Source of the DNA: Anaerolineales bacterium
GTDB lineage: Bacteria > Chloroflexota > Anaerolineae > Anaerolineales > Villigracilaceae
DNA: 47,287 bases
Direction of reading: 5' to 3'
Assembly (NCBI GenBank): GCA_017985935.1
Contig: JAGNWT010000022.1
Location: 1-47,287 of the forward strand
This document shows, piece by piece, positions 1 to 7,075 of this stretch. The translations under genes and the position numbers were made by a program. The notes below the pieces were generated by a model. That model was not told the origin of the DNA, searched no databases, and saw only the letters and a program-made list of their open reading frames with translations. The stretch's first letter is position 1; every line of letters starts with the position of its first letter.

Positions 1-285
1 ATCTTCATGGGCGTGTGGGGACGTCAATGGATGGTGGCTGTCATTGCGAGCATTTCCATAATCATCACGGCGGCTTACATCATGATGAATATTCGCAAAG
101 TGTTCTTTAGTCCCATGCCGGAAGAGATCGAAAAGCATCATATTGGTGATGTGACCGTGCTCGACAAGGTCGCCATTGCCACCCTGTGCTTCTTTATGAT
201 CATCATCGGTATGTTCCCTTCGGTCATGGTTCCGATGGTTGAGTCAGGTGTTGAAAATATTCTTCGCCTGCTGGGAGGTGCCTAA
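1..285 (+). CDS. nuoM: NADH-quinone oxidoreductase subunit M, C-terminal fragment
   Basis: The reading frame is open from the first base and ends at TAA 283-285, so only the last 95 or so residues are visible and the true start lies outside the window. Two hydrophobic helices are seen (about residues 12-30 and 57-75 counted from the first internal Met at base 7), separated by a polar loop with a KVFFSP motif, as in the last helices of the antiporter-like subunit NuoM of complex I. NuoM is one of three proton-pumping membrane subunits of NADH dehydrogenase. The assignment rests mainly on nuoN following with a one-base overlap (TAATG), the standard end of nuo operons. MrpD-type antiporters are similar in sequence, but this position argues for NuoM. 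Confidence 0.85.
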   Translation: MFMGVWGRQWMVAVIASISIIITAAYIMMNIRKVFFSPMPEEIEKHHIGDVTVLDKVAIATLCFFMIIIGMFPSVMVPMVESGVENILRLLGGA

Positions 286-1733
286 TGTTTACTCCTGTCA
301 TGTTCGCTTCGATCCTCCCGGAGATATTGATCCTGGTCATTGGAGTCGTTCTCCTGTGTGTTGAGCCGTTTTGGAAGGAAGATCAGCGCCGCAATGCGGG
401 CTGGCTGACCGCCGGTGGCTTGTTCTTTGCCATTATCATCAGCCTGCTCTTTGGGCAGCCCGGTGAACCGACCGCCGTTTTTGGCAATATGATCCGCTTT
501 GACTGGCTCGGCTTTTTCTTCAAGATCTTGTTCATGTTCGCAGGTGCGGTAACAGCCTTGCTTTTGATGGATCACGACAAAGCTGGTCACCGCGGCGAGG
601 CGTATGTGATGCTTCTCGCCTCGCTTCTCGGCATGAACCTGATGGCTGTTTCAGCAGACTTGATCATGCTCTATCTGGCGATCGAAACTGCTTCCATTCC
701 GTTGTATATCCTCGCTGGTTTTCTCCTGGGTGATGATCGCTCCACAGAAGCGGGTTTCAAATATTTGCTGTTTGGGACGCTTGCATCAACGATCATGCTG
801 TACGGTTTTAGTTTGATCTTCGGCTTCGCTGGCACGACCAATCTGTATAAGCTCTCTGAATTGTTGGTTAGCGGCGACATTTCCGTTCTGTTGGCGTTCA
901 CTGTTTTTGCTCTTGTCATTGTTGGGCTTGGCTTCAAACTGGCGATCTTCCCCTTCCAGTTCTGGGCGCCGGATGTATATCAGGGTTCGCCGACTCCGGT
1001 AGCGGGTTTCCTGTCTACTGCGTCAAAGGCAGCGGGCTTTGCTGTGATCGTGCGTTTCTTCATTGTTGCCTTCCCCAGCTTCGCTCCCTCGTGGACTTTG
1101 ATCCTTGCCGCTTTGGCCGCCATCACCATGACGGTTGGCAACTTGCTTGCGATCTCACAGACCAATATTAAACGGTTGCTGGCTTACTCATCAGTTGCTC
1201 ATGCTGGTTATGCATTGATCGGCGTGGTGGCGTTTAGTCAATTGGGCGCAGCAAGTGTGGTCTTCTACCTAGCGGCGTATATTGCAACCAATCTGCTAGC
1301 CTTCGGTGTGGTGATGGCATTCAGCCGAATCACCGGCTTGGAAGAGATCACCGATTATGCCGGTATGAGCCGCCGCAATCCCTGGCTGGCCTTGATGATG
1401 CTTGCGGCCTTCCTGTCATTGGCAGGCATGCCTCCGTTCGGCGGTTTCGTGGCGAAAGTCTTTGTTTTTGCGGCTGGCGTGCAGGCGAATTACACCTGGT
1501 TGGTCATTGTAGGCATTCTCAATTCCATTATCGGCGTGTACTACTACCTCAATACGATGAAGTTTGTTTATCTCTATCGTATGCCGAATGAGGATGAAGA
1601 GAATCACCCAGTCCCGCTGACCCGCCCGTATGCCATCGCTCTGGCAATTCTGGCGCTCGGTGTGATCTTGGTGGGGACGGTGTTCGCTCCGTGGTTTAGC
1701 TGGTCAGATGCTGCGGCTTTGAATTTGTTCTAA
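285..1733 (+). CDS. nuoN: NADH-quinone oxidoreductase subunit N
   Basis: 482 residues, the usual length for NuoN, an antiporter-like proton-pumping subunit in the membrane arm of complex I. The protein is almost wholly hydrophobic with about 14 predicted helices. The central region contains the conserved FKLAIFPFQFW and PDVYQGSPTP segments (about residues 217-239), which hold the lysine and proline kink of the proton half-channel family, followed by the helix with KRLLAYSSVAHAGY typical of NuoN. The start ATG overlaps the stop of nuoM by one base, so translation is coupled. It is the last gene of the nuo operon. An inverted repeat lies 16 bases after its stop. Confidence 0.95.
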   Translation: MFTPVMFASILPEILILVIGVVLLCVEPFWKEDQRRNAGWLTAGGLFFAIIISLLFGQPGEPTAVFGNMIRFDWLGFFFKILFMFAGAVTALLLMDHDKAGHRGEAYVMLLASLLGMNLMAVSADLIMLYLAIETASIPLYILAGFLLGDDRSTEAGFKYLLFGTLASTIMLYGFSLIFGFAGTTNLYKLSELLVSGDISVLLAFTVFALVIVGLGFKLAIFPFQFWAPDVYQGSPTPVAGFLSTASKAAGFAVIVRFFIVAFPSFAPSWTLILAALAAITMTVGNLLAISQTNIKRLLAYSSVAHAGYALIGVVAFSQLGAASVVFYLAAYIATNLLAFGVVMAFSRITGLEEITDYAGMSRRNPWLALMMLAAFLSLAGMPPFGGFVAKVFVFAAGVQANYTWLVIVGILNSIIGVYYYLNTMKFVYLYRMPNEDEENHPVPLTRPYAIALAILALGVILVGTVFAPWFSWSDAAALNLF

Positions 1734-1749
1734 ACATTGAGGATTTACG

Positions 1750-1782
1750 ACCATGACGATGGAATTGATCTGTCGTCATGGT
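1750..1782 (+). terminator. inverted repeat after nuoN, possible terminator
   Basis: ACCATGACGA at 1750-1759 pairs perfectly with TCGTCATGGT at 1773-1782 around a 13-base loop. It lies 16 bases past the nuoN stop, where an operon terminator is expected. Only TAAAGATT follows, so the U-tract is poor and termination efficiency is uncertain. A second, weaker hairpin (about 1867-1888) lies further on. Confidence 0.4.
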
Positions 1783-1913
1783 TAAAGATTGCAGTGTGGA
1801 AAATATTGTAGAAAGCAGAATCAGGTTGTAAGTTCAAAAAGACGCGTTTTTCAGGTGCGGATCAGACAGGTTGGCGAAGGTCAGCCTGTTCTGTTGAAAA
1901 TGCCGCTTAGGCG

Positions 1914-1936
1914 GGAAATCCCCAAAATGGATTTCC
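1914..1936. repeat. 8-bp inverted repeat just upstream of the ATP operon -35 box
   Basis: GGAAATCC (1914-1921) and GGATTTCC (1929-1936) form a perfect inverted repeat around 7 bases. It ends two bases before the -35 hexamer of the ATP synthase promoter. It could be a regulator binding site or the last part of a terminator region; nothing decides between these. Confidence 0.35.
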
Positions 1937-1938
1937 GT

Positions 1939-1968
1939 TTGACAGCCCTTTGACCTGTCAGTTATAAT
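1939..1968 (+). promoter_or_regulatory. consensus sigma-70 promoter of the Fo ATP synthase operon
   Basis: TTGACA at 1939-1944 and TATAAT at 1963-1968 are both perfect consensus hexamers, separated by 18 bases. Transcription should begin near 1974-1976, within a few bases of the ATG at 1977, which implies a leaderless or nearly leaderless first gene. Confidence 0.85.
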
Positions 1969-1976
1969 CGTGCGAC

Positions 1977-2255
1977 ATGACACAATCAAAGCAAACCAAT
2001 CGTCAGAACATGGTGTACACTCTGCTCGTGGTAATGATCGGGCAGGTGGGTTGTTTAACCATTGTAGTGATCCTTGCTTCTGTGTTTGGCGGGTTGTGGC
2101 TTGATAATACTTTTGGAACGAAACCGGTGTTTACACTGGTGTTGTTGTTTGCTGGAATCCCTCTTTCGGTCTTCCTGATGATGTTCGCGGCGCGAAAGAC
2201 GCTTGCGCGTTTGAAGGAAAAATACGAAGCCGAAGAGAAACAAACTACTGCTTAG
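1977..2255 (+). CDS. AtpI/AtpZ-like ATP synthase assembly protein
   Basis: 92 residues with two membrane helices (about 15-40 and 49-70) and a charged, Lys/Glu-rich C-terminus. This size, topology and position directly before atpB match the AtpI/AtpZ family, which assists assembly of the c-ring and has been linked to Mg2+ or Ca2+ handling. There is no Shine-Dalgarno sequence before the ATG. The consensus -10 box ends only 8 bases upstream, so this start fits leaderless translation. A later Met at residue 12 is a possible alternative start but has no better ribosome site. Gene identity comes mostly from context, because the family is poorly conserved in sequence. Confidence 0.75.
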   Translation: MTQSKQTNRQNMVYTLLVVMIGQVGCLTIVVILASVFGGLWLDNTFGTKPVFTLVLLFAGIPLSVFLMMFAARKTLARLKEKYEAEEKQTTA

Positions 2256-2264
2256 GAGGCGGGC

Positions 2265-3260
2265 TTGGAGACCCAAAAACGTACCCCTTGGCGGCGCTGG
2301 ATAGTTCTAGTGCTGATGGTCGCAGGTTTTATTCTGGGCGGGATTTACGCCCCTGTACAACCTGAGATCACAGTTGCCGCCGAAAAATTGATCGAGGAGC
2401 CGCTGACTGAGAATTTCCTCGGTTTTGCTGGTCCCTTCTATTTGGTAAATACTCTCCCCACATTGGCTGTGACGATCGTCCTGCTGTTGGTGATTGGATT
2501 TGCCGCGAATCGTTCCCTCAAGAAGAGCCAACAGACTGACCTCGTGCCTCGCGGCATTGGCAATGTGATGGAAGCCATTTTGGAAATGTTGTATAACATG
2601 ACCGAAGGCTCTGCCGGCACGAAATGGGCAAAGGCGATCTTCCCCTGGTTTGCCACGATCATGATCTATGTGCTTTTCGCGAACCTGCTTAAGTTGATCC
2701 CGGGCTTTGAGTCGATCGGAGTGATTCATCATGCCCATGGCGAAGGACACGCGATCGCTGAGTTGGGCGGTGGTTGGGCCAACATCCTGCCTGAAAAACT
2801 TGAGCATGATGGTTATATTTTGGCGCCGTTCTTCCGCGGTATCTCTGTTGACTTGAACTTCACCCTTTCATTGGCGTTGATCTCATTCTTCGCAATTCAG
2901 GTGATGGGTGTCCGCGCGCAGGGGCTTGGCTACTTCAGCAAGTTCTTCAACACGAAGCGCATGTTCAAAGTGCCGTTCTTCGGCGCGATGGATTTCCTCG
3001 TGGGTTTACTTGAGATCATCTCTGAATTTGCGAAGATCCTCTCGTTCACGTTCCGTCTTTTTGGTAACATGTTCGCGGGTGTGGTGTTGGTGGCTGTGGT
3101 TGCTTCATTGTTGGGCAAGATCAGTATTTTGCCCGCGATGATCATGATGTTTGAATTGTTCGTGGGTTTGATCCAGGCTTTTGTGTTCGGCATGTTGACC
3201 ATGGTGTTCATGGCAATGGCGACGCAGGGGCATGGCGACGAAGAGCACGCAGAACATTAA
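2265..3260 (+). CDS. atpB: F0F1 ATP synthase subunit a
   Basis: 331 residues beginning at TTG, chosen because AGGAGG (2254-2259) lies five bases before it. Subunit a is the membrane stator that forms the two proton half-channels against the c-ring. The essential arginine is R264 in FRLFGNMFAG, and the family helix with SEFAKILSF precedes it. Six or so helices are visible (for example 11-29, 61-80, 126-145, 195-215, 265-283, 290-318). The loop at about 150-185 is His/Gly-rich, and the C-terminus is acidic and His-rich. It is longer than the 270-residue E. coli protein because of that loop and the N-terminal helix. It follows the atpI-like gene by nine bases. Confidence 0.95.
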   Translation: METQKRTPWRRWIVLVLMVAGFILGGIYAPVQPEITVAAEKLIEEPLTENFLGFAGPFYLVNTLPTLAVTIVLLLVIGFAANRSLKKSQQTDLVPRGIGNVMEAILEMLYNMTEGSAGTKWAKAIFPWFATIMIYVLFANLLKLIPGFESIGVIHHAHGEGHAIAELGGGWANILPEKLEHDGYILAPFFRGISVDLNFTLSLALISFFAIQVMGVRAQGLGYFSKFFNTKRMFKVPFFGAMDFLVGLLEIISEFAKILSFTFRLFGNMFAGVVLVAVVASLLGKISILPAMIMMFELFVGLIQAFVFGMLTMVFMAMATQGHGDEEHAEH

Positions 3261-3291
3261 TTTTTCTTGAAACAACATATTTCATAAATAA

Positions 3292-3310
3292 TTAGGATAA
3301 CCTAAGGAGG
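3292..3310 (+). promoter_or_regulatory. strong ribosome binding site of atpE with a small upstream hairpin
   Basis: TTAGG (3292-3296) and CCTAA (3301-3305) can pair around ATAA and run directly into GGAGG (3306-3310), nine bases before the atpE ATG. The AT-rich leader and near-perfect Shine-Dalgarno site fit the high translation needed for the multi-copy c subunit. Confidence 0.55.
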
Positions 3311-3318
3311 CTTGTAAC

Positions 3319-3558
3319 ATGGATGGAAATATTTTAGACGCGATGCGCTTCGTGGGCGCAGGTCTGGCAATGATCGGCGCCGCGGGCGCCGGTGTGGGAA
3401 TTGGTTTGAGCGTGCAGGGCGCCCTCGGTGGCATGGCTCGCAACCCCGATACCTACGGTAACCTGTTGACCAACATGATCCTTGGTGTGGCTTTCTCTGA
3501 ATCCATCGCCATTTACTGTCTGGTCATCGCGTTCCTCATGCTCTTCAAAGTCGTGTAG
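3319..3558 (+). CDS. atpE: F0F1 ATP synthase subunit c
   Basis: 79 residues, two helices joined by a polar loop (R41-N-P-D), the hairpin that oligomerises into the rotor ring. The glycine-rich first helix (AGAGVGIG) and the ion-carrying carboxylate E61 in the second helix are clear. E61 is followed by S62 and Y66, which resemble part of the sodium-binding set of Na+ ATP synthases, but the first-helix glutamine of that set is isoleucine here (I29). The coupling ion therefore cannot be settled from sequence, and protons are the default reading. Translation starts at ATG 3319 behind a very strong ribosome site. Confidence 0.95.
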   Translation: MDGNILDAMRFVGAGLAMIGAAGAGVGIGLSVQGALGGMARNPDTYGNLLTNMILGVAFSESIAIYCLVIAFLMLFKVV

Positions 3559-3576
3559 TTCAAGGAGCATTGAAAA

Positions 3577-4293
3577 ATGGAAGCTCTTGGTATTAATCTC
3601 GGATTGCTCATCGTTCAACTGATCGCGTTCGCAATTGTGTTTCTCACATTGAACGCCTGGGTTTACAAGCCCATGTTGGACATGATGGAATCCCGCAAGC
3701 AGAAGATCTCTCAAGGTCTTGAAGATGCTCGCGTTGCCGCGGATGCCCGCGCCAACGCTGAAAAAGAAGCCGCAAAGGTTCTCGCTGAAGCGCAGGCTGA
3801 GGCTGGAAAAATCGTTCGCGAAGCGACCGAACGCGCTGGCTCCGCTGGCAAGGAAGTGAAAGCCGCTGCCGAAGCCGAAGCCGCCAAGGCTCGTGAAGCC
3901 GCGATGGCTGAAGCTGAACTTGAACGCGGTCGCATTCTTGGCGATCTGCGCGGACAGGTTGCCGCTCTCGCCATTGCCGCAGCCAACAAGCTTGTCGGTG
4001 AGACCCTCGATGAAAAGAAACAGCACGCTTTGATCGATGAATTTTTCTCCGGTGTGAAGGGTGGCAAGGTGGTCGTTGCAGACAGCCTTTCAGGCGAATC
4101 TGCCGAGGTCACCAGCGCTCTCCCGCTTACCAGCAAGGAGCAGGATGCCGTCAAGAAGAGTGTCTCCGTTAAGGAAATCTCCTTCAAGGTGAACCCCGCC
4201 ATTCTCGGTGGTCTCGTCATTAAAGTGGGCGACAAGGTTCTCGACGGTTCAGTTGCCGGCAAACTCGAAGGCTTGCGCCAGACTTTGAAGTAA
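3577..4293 (+). CDS. fusion of ATP synthase subunit b with the C-terminal domain of subunit delta
   Basis: 238 residues. Residues 5-27 are the single membrane anchor of subunit b, followed by KPM and a long Ala/Glu-rich coiled coil (about 35-135) and the usual b-type end ANKLVGETLDEKKQ (136-149). From about 176 the protein changes into the C-terminal domain of delta: EVTSALPLT, then NPAILGGLVIKVGDKVLDGS (206-225) and a closing GKLEGLRQ helix. The N-terminal helical domain of delta, which normally caps the alpha subunits, is absent. The protein could therefore join stator stalk and delta foot in one chain, unless a separate delta is encoded elsewhere. Start ATG has AAGGAG nine bases upstream. 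It ends the operon: a strong terminator follows 17 bases later and no atpA, G, D or C is present. Confidence 0.85.
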   Translation: MEALGINLGLLIVQLIAFAIVFLTLNAWVYKPMLDMMESRKQKISQGLEDARVAADARANAEKEAAKVLAEAQAEAGKIVREATERAGSAGKEVKAAAEAEAAKAREAAMAEAELERGRILGDLRGQVAALAIAAANKLVGETLDEKKQHALIDEFFSGVKGGKVVVADSLSGESAEVTSALPLTSKEQDAVKKSVSVKEISFKVNPAILGGLVIKVGDKVLDGSVAGKLEGLRQTLK

Positions 4294-4310
4294 GGTGTTT
4301 GTTTGACATC

Positions 4311-4350
4311 AAAAGGGTTTTGGTAAAATTACCAAAACCCTTTTTTGTTT
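4311..4350 (+). terminator. strong intrinsic terminator of the Fo operon
   Basis: A 16-bp perfect stem (4311-4326 with 4329-4344) is followed by an uninterrupted T run and TTTTGTTTT. It closes the ATP synthase transcript before the MurE-like gene. Confidence 0.93.
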
Positions 4351-4382
4351 TAATTCACCTTGAACGGAGTGAATACAATTTC

Positions 4383-5954
4383 ATGCTATTGAAACAAATG
4401 TTTGTTGATTTTCCACTTTCCGCCCCGGAAAACATCCCCGACATTGAGATCGCAGGGATCGCCATTGATAGCCGCGCTGTAAAGCCTGGTTATCTCTTCA
4501 TTGCGATGAAAGGCGGAGCTGCTGATGGACACAACTACATTCCAAAAGCGATCGAGAACGGCGCTGTCGCGGTCATTGGAGACCGGGAACTGGTCGGGCT
4601 GGATGTTCCTTATCTCCGGTTGGAGAATCCGCGCCAAGCTCTGACGTGGCTGGCAGCGGCTTTTCATGCCTGGCCTGCCCGTAAGTTGACTGTGATCGGC
4701 GTGACCGGCACAGATGGCAAGACCACAACCAGCAATCTCATTTATAAGATCCTTGTTGCGGCCGGGATCAAAGCCGGAATGATCTCCACGGTCAATGCAG
4801 TGATCGGGGACGAAGTGCTCGATACGGGGTTTCATGTCACCACTCCCGATGCACACGACGTGCAGGCTTATCTTGCCAGAATGGTGGACGCGGGACTGAC
4901 CCACGTTGTGCTGGAAACTACATCCCATGGGTGGGCACAACACCGCATTGACGCTTGTGAGTTTGACATTGCTGTGGTGACCAATATCACTCACGAGCAC
5001 ATGGATGAGCATGGCAGCTATGAGAATTACCGCGCAGCCAAGGCTAGGCTTTTCGCTAGTCTTGAGATCACCAAAGAGAAACCAATGGGCAATCCACGGT
5101 TGGGAATTATCAATCGGGACGACTTAAAGTCTTTTGATTTTTTGAATCGTTTTATCAAGGTAAACCAGCTTAATTATGGGCTGGGGCAAGACTCAGACGT
5201 GTACGCTGAGAATATTGAATACAGTTCATCCGGTATCCAGTTTGTGGCTGTTTCGAACAATTTTCGTGTAGACATTTCAAGTGGATTAGTCGGAGCGTAC
5301 AATGTCTCCAATTGCCTGGCCGCGTTGACTGCAACCATCTTTGGGCTGGGTATTGATCCGCTTGTAGCCGCGAGGGGCATAGCCAACCTGGACGGCATCC
5401 CTGGACGCATGGAGAACATCTCCCTCGGGCAGAACTTCATCGCCATTGTGGATTTTGCTCACACGCCGAATGCTCTTAAGGTGGCGTTGGAGGCAGGCAG
5501 ACGAATGACTAAAGGCAGGGTGATCTCTGTTTTTGGGTCAGCGGGACTGCGCGATAAAGAAAAGCGGCGGATGATGGCTGAAACATCGATCGAGCTGGCT
5601 GACCTTTCAGTGCTGACTGCAGAAGACCCGCGCACCGAGTCGTTGAACGGGATTCTCGAAGAGATGGCAGAAGGTGCAAAGTCAAAAGGCGGGCGCGAAG
5701 GCGAGAATTTCTGGCGCATCGCGGACCGGGGCGAGGCGATCCGATTCGCGCTTCGGCTTGCCCGTGACGGGGATGTTGTTCTTTCGTGCGGCAAAGGGCA
5801 TGAGCAGTCGATGTGTTTTGGCAAGACCGAATACCTCTGGGATGATCGGACTGCGATGCGTTCAGCGCTCTCAGAGTTTTTGGGAATCGATGGTCCACAG
5901 ATGCCGTACCTGCCTTCGCAAGACAAGACAGAAGTTGATTGGCTAAAGGGCTGA
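4383..5954 (+). CDS. murE: MurE-like UDP-N-acetylmuramyl peptide ligase
   Basis: 523 residues from ATG 4383; an in-frame TTG further upstream (4299) would run translation through the terminator and is rejected. The protein has the three Mur ligase domains: an N-terminal UDP-binding part (1-100), an ATPase centre with the loop GVTGTDGKTTT (106-116), ETTSHG (178-183) and the lysine of NYRAAKA (K220) that is carbamylated in the family, and a C-terminal amino-acid-binding domain. MurE adds the third residue to the peptidoglycan stem peptide in the cytosol. The specificity motif, DNPR in diaminopimelate enzymes, reads E-D-P-R (414-417), so the added diamino acid is uncertain. GGAG at 4366-4369 is somewhat far from the ATG (13 bases). 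It is followed at one base by the SRPBCC gene. Confidence 0.85.
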   Translation: MLLKQMFVDFPLSAPENIPDIEIAGIAIDSRAVKPGYLFIAMKGGAADGHNYIPKAIENGAVAVIGDRELVGLDVPYLRLENPRQALTWLAAAFHAWPARKLTVIGVTGTDGKTTTSNLIYKILVAAGIKAGMISTVNAVIGDEVLDTGFHVTTPDAHDVQAYLARMVDAGLTHVVLETTSHGWAQHRIDACEFDIAVVTNITHEHMDEHGSYENYRAAKARLFASLEITKEKPMGNPRLGIINRDDLKSFDFLNRFIKVNQLNYGLGQDSDVYAENIEYSSSGIQFVAVSNNFRVDISSGLVGAYNVSNCLAALTATIFGLGIDPLVAARGIANLDGIPGRMENISLGQNFIAIVDFAHTPNALKVALEAGRRMTKGRVISVFGSAGLRDKEKRRMMAETSIELADLSVLTAEDPRTESLNGILEEMAEGAKSKGGREGENFWRIADRGEAIRFALRLARDGDVVLSCGKGHEQSMCFGKTEYLWDDRTAMRSALSEFLGIDGPQMPYLPSQDKTEVDWLKG

Positions 5955-5955
5955 T

Positions 5956-6420
5956 ATGATCCACTATTTACATCGTGAGCAGGTCATAGCCGCGCCGATC
6001 GAAGCGGTTTGGAAATATTTTTCGGAGCCAAAGAATCTAAATGTGATCACGCCCCCGGATATGAACTTTGAGATCATCGCGGGCGGTGACAAAGAGATGT
6101 ACGAAGGTCAGATCATCGAATATCGGGTTGAATTCGTTCGGGGTATCCGATCGTTGTGGCTGACGGAGATCTCGCATGTCTGTCTGAACGAGTATTTCGT
6201 AGACGAGCAGCGTGTGGGACCATATCGTTTTTGGTATCACGAGCATAAGTTCGAGCAGGTGAGAGAATCGGTCCGGATGACCGATCATGTGACCTACGCT
6301 GCGCCCTTCGGCATTCTTGGGGATGTAGTCCACGCGGCATGGATCAAGCAGCGCTTGAACTCGATCTTTGATTTTCGATATAAAAAGATTTCCGAGATTT
6401 TTGGGAGAATGGAATTATGA
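5956..6420 (+). CDS. SRPBCC-fold ligand-binding protein
   Basis: 154 residues. The opening pattern (REQVIAAPIEAVWKYFSEPKN) and the helix near the C-terminus (about 130-150) match the START/Bet v 1-like SRPBCC fold, a deep hydrophobic pocket used by many small-molecule-binding or cyclase-like proteins. No catalytic residues can be assigned. The start ATG follows the murE stop by one base and the stop overlaps the next gene (ATGA), so the three genes are probably co-translated. A link to cell-wall synthesis is not shown; the cluster may simply be an operon of convenience. Confidence 0.75.
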   Translation: MIHYLHREQVIAAPIEAVWKYFSEPKNLNVITPPDMNFEIIAGGDKEMYEGQIIEYRVEFVRGIRSLWLTEISHVCLNEYFVDEQRVGPYRFWYHEHKFEQVRESVRMTDHVTYAAPFGILGDVVHAAWIKQRLNSIFDFRYKKISEIFGRMEL

Positions 6421-7010
6421 ATACCTGGACCGCCCCGATAACTTTGCAGGGAAAACATGCCCGCCTTGAGCCGCTGAGCGAAGACCATGTCCGTGGTCTG
6501 ACTGAGATCGGAGTTGGGCAAACCTTTTGGCATTTCATGTTGTATGGCGACATGCAGACCGAGGCCGATATGCGGAATTGGGTGCTGGACATCATGGATC
6601 GCGGTCGGAAAGGCGCAGACCTGCCATTTGCGGTCATAGACGTCGCTTCGGGGCGCGTAGCCGGAGCAACCCGTTACCTCAACATTTCTCCAAAAGATCG
6701 CGGGTTGGAGATAGGTGGCACCTGGTATGGAGCGGAATTCCAACGCACCGCGATCAACACGGAGTGCAAGTACCTGCTGATGAGGCACGCCTTCGAAACG
6801 CTTGGCGCTATTAGAGTTCAGTTGAAGACTGATTTGCGAAACGAGCGGTCACAACGAGCCATTGAGCGGCTTGGCGCGAAGAAAGAAGGGGTGCTTCGCA
6901 ATCATATGATCCTGCCTGATGGATACATCCGCCATTCTGTTTTCTACAGCGTGATCGATTCTGAGTGGGCTGAGGTAAAACAAACGCTTGAAAAAATGAT
7001 GGGCAGGTGA
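6417..7010 (+). CDS. RimJ/RimL-type GNAT N-acetyltransferase
   Basis: 197 residues with the GNAT layout of the RimL/RimJ subgroup: an N-terminal LQGKHARLEPLSEDHV strand-helix, a GGTWYGAEFQRTAINTE segment at about 99-115 and NERSQRAIERLGAKKEG (about 142-158), which forms part of the acetyl-CoA pocket. Such enzymes acetylate amines on ribosomal proteins, antibiotics or small metabolites; the substrate here is unknown. The ATG overlaps the stop of the SRPBCC gene by four bases. It is convergent with the MFS gene, with a 65-base gap in which I see no clear terminator. Confidence 0.85.
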   Translation: MNTWTAPITLQGKHARLEPLSEDHVRGLTEIGVGQTFWHFMLYGDMQTEADMRNWVLDIMDRGRKGADLPFAVIDVASGRVAGATRYLNISPKDRGLEIGGTWYGAEFQRTAINTECKYLLMRHAFETLGAIRVQLKTDLRNERSQRAIERLGAKKEGVLRNHMILPDGYIRHSVFYSVIDSEWAEVKQTLEKMMGR

Positions 7011-7075
7011 TCTTGTAAGCCGCGATGCGCTCGGCTGACCGCCTGCCTTCATTGGGTGGGAGAAAGAGTCAAAGG

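Noticed and set aside
3334..4026. Long antisense frame over atpE and the b/delta gene
   Set aside because: It mirrors the codon bias of the strong sense genes and has no promoter, ribosome site or recognisable domain.
4299..4382. N-terminal extension of the MurE-like gene from a TTG
   Set aside because: It would translate through the strong terminator at 4311-4350; the ATG at 4383 is the natural start.
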